Below, piece by piece: positions 25,120 to 34,749 of a stretch of 64,000 bases of DNA (its first letter is position 1; the number at the start of each line of letters is the position of its first letter). A model generated the notes under the pieces. It made no database searches, had not been told where the DNA came from, and saw nothing but the letters and a program-made list of their open reading frames with translations. The stretch is from Dioscorea cayenensis subsp. rotundata (taxonomy: Eukaryota; Streptophyta; Magnoliopsida; Dioscoreales; Dioscoreaceae): contig NC_052479.1 of assembly GCF_009730915.1 (NCBI RefSeq), positions 434,001 through 498,000 of the forward strand, written 5' to 3'. A program made the position numbers and the translations under genes.

Positions 25120-28100
25120 TCATGAACTACCAGTCAGTGCAGTAGACTTGATGTAAGAAACCAACCTCTCAAAATTAGCACAAGAAGTCCCATTTTTCTC
25201 CACACTCTTTCTCGCCAAATCTGCCATTCTTGCAGCAGAGTTTCTCAATTCAAGAGCGCTCTCTCCTTCCATAGCCTCCCTCACCATTCTCTCCACAGTA
25301 TTCCTATCACAAGTATCCTTCATGTCCAACCCAATTCTCCAAACCTCACTAACAAACCTACTATTGACCATCTGATCAGAAAAATACGGAAAACAAATCA
25401 TCGGCACGCCGGCAACCATTCCCTCCAATGTTGAGTTCCATCCACTGTGAGTCAAGAAACAGCCAACAGCTCGGTGTGCTAACACCTCCTCTTGAGGTAC
25501 CCACTCTACCATGCAACCTCTCTCCTTAGTCCCCTCTTCCAACTCTTCAGTCACTTCCATTTCTTCTTTTCCCTTCTATCAAAACCAAAACACATTATAC
25601 TACTTTAGAAATGTATATGTTTGGTTAGTCGATCTCTAAAAATATATATATATATATGTATATATGTTTCTAATTTTGTTAGTATGTCTTACCACCATAT
25701 CTTCACGCATTGCCCAAAGAAACCGGTGGCCGCTGTTAACCAAACCGTGCCAAAACTCGGTAAACTGCTCCAGTGACATCACCGCGACGGTGCCAAAGGT
25801 AACATAGACAACAGATTTATCAGGTTGATTATCAAGCCATGTCATACATGCATGGTCCTCTTGCCTCAAGCTACTTGAACAAGAATTTTTACCCGGTTCT
25901 TTTTCTTGTTCTTGTTCTTTTTCATTGGATATGTTAAAGAATTTGGTGAGTAGATGAAGAGGACCAATAGTAAAAATAGGAGGGTAGTAAGAGCTCATAA
26001 TAGGAAGTAGTGTGGGATCAAGAGCATCAAAGGAGTTGAAGATAAGAGCCTTGCCATTAATCAGTAGGGAGTTAATACCATTAATGATCTTGATGTAATT
26101 GTCTTCAGTGGACTTGACCATTTTCATGAAGCCTGGTAGGTCTCTCCTTCTCAATATCCCTTCCATTCCCTCCACTCCTTTTACTATCTCATCCATATCA
26201 CACTTCTCTGTATAAAGTTTCTCAAAAGATTATATATATATATATATATATATATACTTTAAATTTGTTGTTGTTTTACTTAATTTTTAAAATTTGGAGG
26301 GTCGGTTGGAAAATCATTGATAATATAAATGACTTTGTCATTCAGCTAACGGTCAATTTAATCCAACGTGTGACATGTACGAGTATATATTAATTATTTA
26401 TGGTAGAATACCCCAAACAGTCCCCCTACTTAAGTCACTCTGCCCTTTTGGTCATTTTACTATGATTTAATACTTTTTCATCCCTCTACTTATTTAATTA
26501 GGTCAATCAAGTATATCTAAATAACGGGGTTAGTTTTGCCGTTTAACTTCGTTGATGTGGCATTGTTTTGAATAAAATATTATTAAACAAATTAAAAAAA
26601 CATTAAAAAAATATTAAAAAGATGGATTAGTTTATCGAATCCTTATGAACCCGGATCCGATAAACTAATCCCCCATCTTCTCTCCCCATCCCCCAAGTTT
26701 ACCCATAATCCATCCTTAATTAACCTAACTCCTTCTCCATCTCCCGGTGAACATCATCTACTCTTCCCCGGAAGGTCACTTCCACGCTTTTTCTAACAAC
26801 TCCTTTCACTGCCCAATTCCAAAAATCAAAAGCAAACCATTCAACAACCATGAAGATCAATTCCCCACTTTCTTCACTTCCAAGGATTTCAAACTCTCCG
26901 AAAAATCCAAGAAAAAACCCAATTCCTCTTCCTCTGACGATTCTGTCTCCTCCATCATCACCCGATCTCCCAAAACCGTGATCCCACCCTCCCCATCCTC
27001 CTACCTTGTCGAGGCCAACAAGATCATTGCACGTGATCTCGAGACGATGATCCGCCACCTCGGCTACTCCCCCATCTCCGACGAAGACCTCTCGCTAATC
27101 CTCACTGTGATGTTGGCCGATGATGGCTGCAGCCTGCTCGAATCGATCACGCCGAAACCCTCCGATCCTGGTGATCCCCACGATGTGTTCGCCATTTTTG
27201 ACGCCGACGTTGATGGCTGGATCTCCGCCAAGGAGCTTCTCGGCGTCTTCGTCGCACTTAGTGATGATGGTTGTACGATCGAGTGATGCCGTCGGATGAT
27301 CAACACTATCAACAGTGATAGTGATGGGTTTGTTTGTTTTCAGGATCGTGTCGGTGTCGAGTGAGGGTGAGGAGAAGATGTTCATTAGAGATGGAGGGGG
27401 AGTTAAGTTAATTAAAGATGGATTAAGAGTAGGGTTAGGGGATAGAAAGAGATTCGGATCCGATAAACTAATCCATCTTTTTAATGTTTTTTTTAAATTT
27501 TTTTTTATTTGTTTAATGATATTTTATTCAAAACAATGCCACATCAGCCAAGTTAAACGGCAAAACTAACCCCCATTACCTAGATATATTTAATTGACCC
27601 AATCAAAAAAGTAGAGGGACAAAAAAGTATTAAATTATAGTAGGAGGATCAAAATGGCAGAGTGACTTAAGTAGAGGGACTGATTGGGGTTGTAATACCC
27701 TGAACCTGTGGATAACTGTTGGAAAATATATTCAGGGTATTACTACAGTTGCAGTAAGATTTTTGTACAGAGTAATTTTGGTGAGAAACCCAAGTGAAAA
27801 GAACAAGGACTTAAATGTAAAAGTTTTTAAAAGATTTTGGGTTAAAGAATAAATGAAAAGGATTGATATAAAATGTTTCTGAAAACCAAGGACTGAAAGG
27901 TAAGATGGAGGGATCTTTTTGAAATATTGTGTTATAATCCAGGGACCATTGGATAATTTGAAAGGACCTTTTGAGAATACTATTTCATAACTCAAGGACT
28001 ATTGGGCGGTTTTTCAGGGACTGTTTTGTAAGAAGTTAAGTTTTGAGGGACTAAAAGTGAATTTCGGCTGAAGAGTTAATTGAGAGAAAAATCTAGAGCT

Positions 28101-31100
28101 TGTGTTGTTCATCTTCTTCTCCACCATTTTGCTACAGTAACCCGAGAGTTAAAAATGAAGAAATGGGAGAAATTAGAGGTTTTTAGGAGAAAGATTTCGA
28201 GATCGCCGGAGGGAGTTCACGGAGTGCTTTCTACTGCTTGGTAAGGGTCTTCTTTGGTGTTGTTTTTTTGTTTAATGTTTGTGTATGTTTAGATGTATGT
28301 ATTTTTGGGTGATTTTGGAGGAAATAATGAATTTGTTTTTGAGGAAATTATGATGGAGTTGATGAGAGTGTTGTTGTGAAAATTATTTTTGTGTTAAAAA
28401 CCCTCAGATTGGTGATGAAATTGCTTTGGATCGGGTGGAGATGTTCACTGGATTCTATCGTAAAGCATCAACGTAGTAAACCCGAGATTAGGGTTTGGTT
28501 TAGTTAATTAAATTGATGATGATGATGATTAAGGTGTTAATGATGATGGTTAGATTGAACTGGTTGGGTTTAACCAAATTGAAATTGGTTGAGTTGAATT
28601 GGTTTTTGTTGAGTTGGGTTTGATCAAATCGAGTTGAGATGGTTTGGGTTTGGTTCAATTGATTTGGGTTAAGGATTTTTGGACTGAACCAAGTTGGTTC
28701 AATGGATTTTGTGTAAGAATTGAGTTGGTTCAAGGCTGGTTCAAGTAAAAATTAAGTTTGGTTCAGCTGCAATTAAGATTGGTTCAGATTGATTCAGCAG
28801 ATGTTTAAATTTCTAAACTAAGTTTTGTTTAAATACAATTGAAAAGCCGCTGGATTATGCAAGGTCGGATTTTAACCGATTGGAGTGAAGTGCTAATAGA
28901 TAGTCTATTATTATTTTTTTGTATTTTATTTTGAGTTTAAATGTAGTATTTATTTTTGTTATATTATTCTCAGTAGGTGTTGTTCGAGGCTTAGGAGAGA
29001 GTTCCCGGCCTAGGGAAGGAACCCAAGGACACCGAGTGAGTTGGTAGTGGCTATTATTTTTAAATAAATAAATTATTATTATTATTTTTGAAATAATTGT
29101 TTAATGGCTAGTATTTTTGAAATAAATGTTTAAGTATTTCATTTTATCATGTTTAATTGCGTATAAGGTCGAAATATACTTATATTTATTTTTCCTACGA
29201 TGTGCCATGATAACCGTATTGATACATCGAGTTTTGTATAATTATACGTATTTGTGAATAGTGAAAAATACATGTATATGTGATTTAATTATTCAATTCT
29301 TGTATTTATTTTTGATGGGTATATATGCTTTGATTTGGAGTGATTTACGAAAACCATGTGAGCATATTAAAGATGTTTTATCGGCATTGTTAGTAGAATT
29401 GGTTTTCATTCCCCGGTATAGGAATGCAGTATCGCGGATCCGGGCTTTACTCGGCATTACGCATCATATACTTTTTGGCATCGGGCTTTGTGGAAAAATA
29501 ATGTTTATTTCCGTGATGTGAATACTTGTCCCCGGAAAAAGGATCCCCGTGTTATGATTTATACGAGATGGTATTATTCGTCGTATTTACTTGATGGCTT
29601 TTTATGGTGACGGGCTAAGGCCCGACTCATGCGAGTAGTGGGTCCCCACGGGCCGACCCTTTAGAGGTGGCGTGGTGGACCCCGGGTGTTGATTACTACG
29701 AGGGCCGCTCGGTGGGAGTGCAGAGCCCCGATCGGATATTCATCGGGTAGTCGGGGTCACCGACCGCCGAACCGATGGGTCAACGCTAGGACATGAGTTC
29801 TCGACGGCTCGAACCTCAGCTGGCCACCACGAAGGTTTAGAGAGTTTTCTAGACCATGTTATCGTCGGGTGAGTGTTGGGTATTGCTTTTATTTTTGAAT
29901 TTGAGATTTATGTTATATTTTTGAATCGTGATGAGACTCGCACTCTCACAAAATTTGTGTTTTCTCGAGAAAAATCAAATCGATGTTGATTTATGTTGAA
30001 TTTATGTTTCAAGAGTTCTTTAAGAATTGTATTTTGCTAGAATTCCGGTATTTTTGGAAAAAGTTGGAAAAATTATTTGAGCGAGTTGGTATTTATATAC
30101 TTCATATACATCTGTATTTAAGTATTTAAAATTATTAAAGCCACTACCGAATCGATCGAATGTCTGTCAGTACTGCAGGAGAAGGACCCTAGATTGCCTG
30201 CTCGACTATAGTGCTAGTCGGGGTTGAGTCCAAGATTGCAGTGTGTCCCATATCTTTCTTTCTATTTATTGTTGTTGTGATCTCAGTAGCGGTTAGTACT
30301 CGCAAAATTTGAGTTATCAGTATTCACTAGTATTTATGTATTTGAACCCCGTAGTTGGTGTGAAGTTGTAAAATGTGATTTGTAAGTTTGATTTGGTTTT
30401 TGAGAGGCGTCAGTTTCCAGTTAAAAGGGATTTTTAACTGATGGGTGCCACATTTACCTCGGTGGAAGGGGTGAGTGTGACAGGGGTATTCTACCATTAT
30501 TTATCTATAAAGATAGCAAACTACTGACTTCTTATCTACTCTAAAAAAAAATTAAAATAAAATAAAAATCATGTGAAAAATAAATCCACATTTTTTTATA
30601 TAATTTTTAAGATGCACAATAGAAAATTGAGTATAAATTAGATAAATATTTAAACTAAATAATTAATTAATTAATTAATTAATTAATTACCTGGAAAGGG
30701 AATGATTCCCTGGTCCATGAAGGTGCGGAGAGAGGCATAAGCCCAGGAACTACTAAGACTACTTGTCCGGAAAACCAACGTCGGAATTCCGACCTCACCG
30801 GCGACCTCGATGGCGTAGAAAAGTATGCCGTCGGCGATCACGCATGTCACCGGTGGCCACTCGCCGGTGAGCTCCTCAGTCAATAATAGCTTCTTATATG
30901 GCTCTGTTGAACAGCTCCTCATCGACTCTTGCAAGTTAATGAACTTACTTGAAAAACCCAGCTCCTCGTCGACTCCTCCGGTGAGAGGATCGGGGACCGT
31001 ACGAAAGCGTAGTCTCCGGCGGTCGGTGAGGTCGGAGGAGCTTGAGAGACGGCGGTGGATTGATTCGGTGTTGACGAAGGTGGTAAAGACGCCGGAGAAG

Positions 31101-31182
31101 GAAAGTAGCTTGGCGAGTGATAGCATGGGAGTCACGTGACCTTGGCCTGGAAAGCAGATGATGAGCACGTGAGCAGCAGCTG

Positions 31183-31213
<31 letters not shown>

Positions 31214-31225
31214 GTTCTTCTCCAT
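25120..31225 (-). CDS. UDP-glycosyltransferase (family 1, UGT85/UGT709-like), three exons
   Basis: Predicted to move a sugar, usually glucose from UDP-glucose, onto a small hydroxyl or carboxyl acceptor in the cytosol. The acceptor cannot be read from sequence. Exons are 31225-30691, 26207-25693 and 25575-25120, with phase 1 and phase 0 introns, giving about 501 aa, normal for plant UGTs. The ATG matches the start of the tandem copy; an upstream in-frame ATG at 31300 adds 25 residues of weak character. The N-terminus has FPGQGHVTPML with the catalytic His, and CVIADG holds the likely Asp partner. The PSPG box runs from WVPQEEVLAHRAVGC through HSGWNSTLEG to PYFSDQ, and ICFPYF has Phe where Trp is usual. 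A poly-Ser run (residues 5-14) comes from a (TCT)n repeat. Intron 1 is 4483 bp, because it contains a Pack-MULE with a nested solo LTR. All exons are open and phases agree. Confidence 0.9.
26747..27364 (+). pseudogene. Captured calmodulin-like (CML) EF-hand gene fragment
   Basis: A plus-strand open frame within the Pack-MULE. After a Ser/Lys-rich N-terminal part comes LETMIRHLGYSPISDEDLS. A canonical EF-hand loop follows at 27197-27232 (DADVDGWISAKE, Asp at 1/3/5, Gly 6, Ile 8, Glu 12). A TGA at 27284-27286 then interrupts, in frame, what continues as CRRMINTINSDSDGFVCFQD (27287-27346), a second EF-hand loop with Asn at position 1 and Asp at 12. The next stop is at 27362. The frame opens with GTG, and the first in-frame ATG is near 27049, so the original start was not captured or is lost. 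The conserved order resembles plant CML proteins that sense Ca2+. GC content is well above the surrounding intron. It is probably not a functional protein. Confidence 0.75.
27691..30482 (+). mobile_element. Solo LTR (2792 bp) nested in the Pack-MULE end
   Basis: It starts TGTAATACCC and ends GTGTGACA, a TG...CA pair, and is flanked by the 5-bp duplication GGGGT (27686-27690 and 30483-30487). It splits the right inverted end of the Pack-MULE only 8 bases from its tip. It is the same family as the LTR at 505-3274. No internal domain is present, so it is a solo LTR left by recombination between the two LTRs. Short ORFs in it (for example near 29261-29521) have no family resemblance. Confidence 0.92.
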
Positions 31226-31306
31226 TTGATAAAGTGTGAGTTTTTGCCCTCTCTGTTTCAGCTTCAGCGTTTCTCTGAGGATTGAGTGTTTTGTGGTCAA
31301 ACTGGG

Positions 31307-31307
<1 letters not shown>

Positions 31308-31345
<38 letters not shown>
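31308..31345 (-). promoter_or_regulatory. (TA)n run, possible TATA region of the UGT gene
   Basis: On the minus strand TTTATTTATATATA followed by a long TA repeat lies about 85-120 bp upstream of the UGT ATG, a fair distance for a plant TATA box. Similar TA runs occur all over the window, so this may be only a microsatellite. Confidence 0.3.
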
Positions 31346-33150
31346 ATGATAGCCCATCGTCTAACCACGTCATGAGGTTTGAAATTTAGAGACATATATA
31401 ATACCCATTAAATCATTATCAAATGACTAAATTCATTAGTATTAAATAGTTACGCAATGTGTGGAGGAATCATAAATAATAAATTTGTAGCGTCTATAAA
31501 TAATAGTTATTGGATGATAATTCAATAATTATAATTTATTTATATATAGATGACTTAAATTATATATCTAATAAAATAATAAAATATGAATAAAATATAT
31601 ATATATATATATATTAGTAGAATTAATAAGTCTATCACATTTTTTAATGCATATGTGGTTCATCGTATATTTCAAAAACTTAATACTAATGACTTTTTAT
31701 TATATAGTTGTTTTGTTAGTCTTCATAGTACAGTGGACAGGTTTTGCTTTTGCTTTGTTGTTACAGTCATCACTGTATGCTGGCCACCAGCAAAGAGAAT
31801 ATAGTATTTGTTTATTTTTGTTTTACAAAATTTATAAATGATAAAATAAAAAATAAACAGGCACAGAGGTGCACCAATATTATTTATCTACTTTTATAAT
31901 TTTTTTTATATTAAAGATACTTAAATGACAATATTTTTTTAAAATTTATAAAAATACATTTGTAATTTTTAACTTTGTAAGATTATGTATATATATATAT
32001 ATATACATACATGGCTTAGTGTGAATGAGTTCAAATGAACATTGGATTCTTTTGAGAGCAATCATGAATTTATTACTCTTTTTTATGCCCAATGTTTATT
32101 TTATTAGATCAGATGTGACTTCATCCTTCAGAAGATAGTCATTATTGATTCCCCTTTTTTCTTATTGTGATTTTGAAAATTCTCATCCTCAAATTTACTG
32201 ATTTTCTATTAACATATTCCTATTTTTATCTTGGTTTTCATATCAATTTTAGTATAAACAGTCAAATCATAATTTATGTCATATGAGATAGTAAAAAATA
32301 AAAGATAGAAAAAAAGAAAGAAAAGTCTATGATTGGCATTGAAGTATATTTAAGATGTATTGTTGTTTCTTTAAATAACAAAAGGATGTGAGCTTTTTAT
32401 GTCCGAATGACATAAATATACATTTTAGTTCTTTGTGATATTAAAACTAAACTAAAATTAAAACAATTCATGAAACATCTTTGTAGTGAACTTAATTGTC
32501 TTCAGTAAATCCCTGTTCATGTTGACTAATTTGTTCATATCAACTGTTTGCTCATGTGAATTGTTTTAGCGATTCTTTCTCAAACAAAACAATTAATACT
32601 CTTCAGAAAAACTTGCATAAATCTGTCAATCTTATCCAATTGCATAATATTAGTCTGAAATGGAGACCAAAAGTTTCTAGTTTTGGAGACTATTCATGCT
32701 CATCCACATTGAAGCAGAAAAATATTTGATTCTGAGTGCATTTATGTAGAATTCACAACTGGATCAAGTTAAAAAGAAATCCAGTATATATCCTGATTAA
32801 GCAAAATTAATAAATAAATAAATAAATAAATAGTAAGCAATGCTCAATCTGAAATATTGTTGGCCAAACAAAGATATCATAATAGGAAAATTCAATCCTG
32901 TTCTTATGAGATACTTTGTTTGGTTTAGTGCTGATAAGTGATACTAGCTAGCTGTTTTAATCAATGAACTTGCAGTTCAGTTATAATTCCCAATGGAAAT
33001 CAAGCCTAACCATCCCCAAATTGTTTGTTCATGTAAATAAATTCACTTTCAGAATACAGAGTTAAAAATGCAGTAAGTCATCATTGTAAAAGTTTTTTAC
33101 TGTTAATTAAGAACTTCATGCATCACTGCAGATTGTTCACAAGCAGAAAC
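31346..33150. other. Upstream flank of the intact UGT gene; right arm of the duplication
   Basis: No gene seen. Several TA microsatellites (31599-31615, 31988-32005) are present. From about 32030 to 33090 it matches 24000-25040, the corresponding flank of the pseudogene unit. Confidence 0.55.
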
Positions 33151-33241
33151 TTACTAGTATAAACAACAGCATGATTTATATAATGATAATACTCTATCAT
33201 CATACAAAATTTAATCTACTGCAATATTTACAATACATGGA

Positions 33242-34745
33242 TCATGAGAGTCCATACTCTTCTCCTTCTGTTAAGTCTGAATCATCAATGTTAACCGCGG
33301 CAACTTTCGATATGCCGATCTTCGCAGCAGAGGCCGAAACTTTACTCGTCGGCCGGGGATTCTTCACTAACATATCACCGGCTTCGGTATCTTCGTTTAG
33401 ATCACTAGGAGGCAAGAAACAATCCCTGGACAACCCCCAGATATTAAAATCAACTTCTTCAATATTCCATATTTCCTCGACCTTAGTCTTAGTGTGTTCA
33501 TTGTTCATATTACCGAATCGAGACAATGACACAGTAGTTCTACCGGAATGTGCAATGTTAACGCCGTCGATCGGTCTGTAATCTTCGATCACTGACACCA
33601 TTGTCGTCTCCCAGTAAACACTCTCCTCATTCCCCGCTTTAATTCGAAGCAAATGCGAATCCTCTAACTGAACCAACAAACCTGTTCTTTGGCTGAAGTA
33701 TCCCCAAACTGTGTGCCGGATAATCTCGACATTACTACTACTTCTCGCTCGCAATGCTGCAGCTTCCGCATCGATCCTGAGTACAAAACAATCATCACCA
33801 TTCACCGTCTTCTCTCCAATACAAACAGAGTTGGAGAACAAATTTGCCGTCGATCTCGGGTCAAGACCCTGTTATAAAATTCCGTAATAAGTACAAAAAA
33901 AAAACCAATAGCTCTGATACCATATTAGAAACGAATAACATAAACAAACCGATACCATATTAGAAACGAATAACATAAACAAACCTGAAGAGATCTCCGA
34001 AGAGGTCTAGGCGGTCCTCGGGAGGCATGAGAGTGATGCCAAGGAGTTTGTCTCCAAGCAACTTTGCCGTCACTTCCGGCACTCATCTTACAACCAGAAA
34101 CCACCAGCTCCAAGCACCAAAGTTCCGGCTTTTTTTGCCATACAACAAATCCTCCCATCTCTCCACCACCACCACCACCAATACTCTTCATCCCTTTCTT
34201 AAACTCCGGCGACGATCCCATCATCATCTTCACCTTCCCCATAGCATACATACTATCAATTGACTCTAACACCATCTCCCCTCCTGCTGCAGCCACATAC
34301 TGCTGCACAATATACTTCGCCATGGAAACCTCCTGCAATCATCAGATTCACCAAATATATCTAAATATTAACTCTCTCTCTCTATATATATATATATACA
34401 TGTATGTTCTAGAATCCAATAACAAAATATTGACTTCAATCTTCTACTTACAATTGGATCATCTTTGATATCATTTTTGATGAAAGGTCGATGAGTTCGG
34501 ACAGGGAGTGGGACGAGAGGAGCACCGACGACGCCGAGCATGAGTTGAAGCTCGGCGTTGCGGCCGAGAGCCGGGGCCGATAACCGGTCACCACCACCAC
34601 CACCATGTGGGCGCATCCAATTGGTGCAACGTGACCATGCACTCTTAGAGTGTGCATTAGAGCATAACATCTCTTCAGGAATTGGAACTTCAAGCACCGT
34701 GTCAAGACCATCCTCTCTGTCCAAGTTTGGCCAGAGCTTCCTCAT
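33242..34745 (-). CDS. DUF620 family protein, three exons
   Basis: The molecular function of DUF620 proteins is not known. Exons are 34745-34452 (starts MRKLWPNLDREDGLDTVLEV), 34332-33985 (MAKYIVQQYVAAAGG, WQKKPELWCLELVVSG) and 33868-33242 (starts GLDPRSTANLFSNSVCIGEK). All junctions are phase 0 GT-AG, giving about 422 aa, within the usual family size. The N-terminal exon has the typical LEVPIPEEM, and a Gly/His-rich run replaces a variable spacer. GRNAELQLMLGVVGAPLVPLP follows closely the family pattern. The exon 3 part FVLRIDAEA...RHTVWGYFSQRTGLLVQLEDS is also conserved. The longer open frame to 35000 reads promoter sequence (repeated NQTKPNQTK), so I chose the ATG at 34745. Intron 2 (33984-33869) carries a duplicated 33-bp segment and a retroelement-like motif. 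Confidence 0.9.
33893..33984 (-). repeat. 33-bp tandem duplication with a PBS-like motif in DUF620 intron 2
   Basis: A 33-bp segment beginning at the 5' splice site (GGTTTGTTTATG...) is repeated directly, so a second GGTTTGT donor-like site lies 33 bases into the intron. Just after it the minus strand reads TAATATGGTATCAGAGCT, which contains the tRNA-iMet primer-site string TGGTATCAGAGC usual for plant LTR retrotransposons. Confidence 0.65.
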
Positions 34746-34749
34746 CTTG

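Larger units (their letters stand above)
26402..30495. mobile_element. Pack-MULE carrying an EF-hand gene fragment (with nested solo LTR)
   Basis: Inverted ends of about 240-290 bp (26402-26690 and about 27450-27690, plus 30488-30495) start with GGTAGAATACCCC and share CTTAAGTAG/GGGACT blocks. The end pair also shares GATCCGATAAACTAATCC at both inner limits (26655 and 27456). A perfect 9-bp duplication ATTATTTAT flanks the element (26393-26401 and 30496-30504). Without the nested LTR it is about 1.3 kb. Its interior holds a calmodulin-like coding sequence and no transposase. Long inverted ends, a 9-bp duplication and a host-gene fragment define a Pack-MULE. It sits in intron 1 of the intact UGT gene. 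Confidence 0.92.

Noticed and set aside
28500-28733. Minus-strand ORF rich in NQ repeats in the solo LTR
   Set aside because: It is a translation of a GGTT-rich low-complexity tract; its counterpart in the other LTR copy (2180-2420) is not kept open.
31600-31615. TATA box calls at the many (TA)n runs
   Set aside because: At least ten similar TA microsatellites occur, mostly far from any gene, so only the one beside the UGT start is kept, at low confidence.
32580-33095. Remnant of a third, deleted UGT copy
   Set aside because: The match to 24520-25040 is explained more simply as the right arm of the two-unit duplication; no UGT coding sequence lies between 33100 and 33240.
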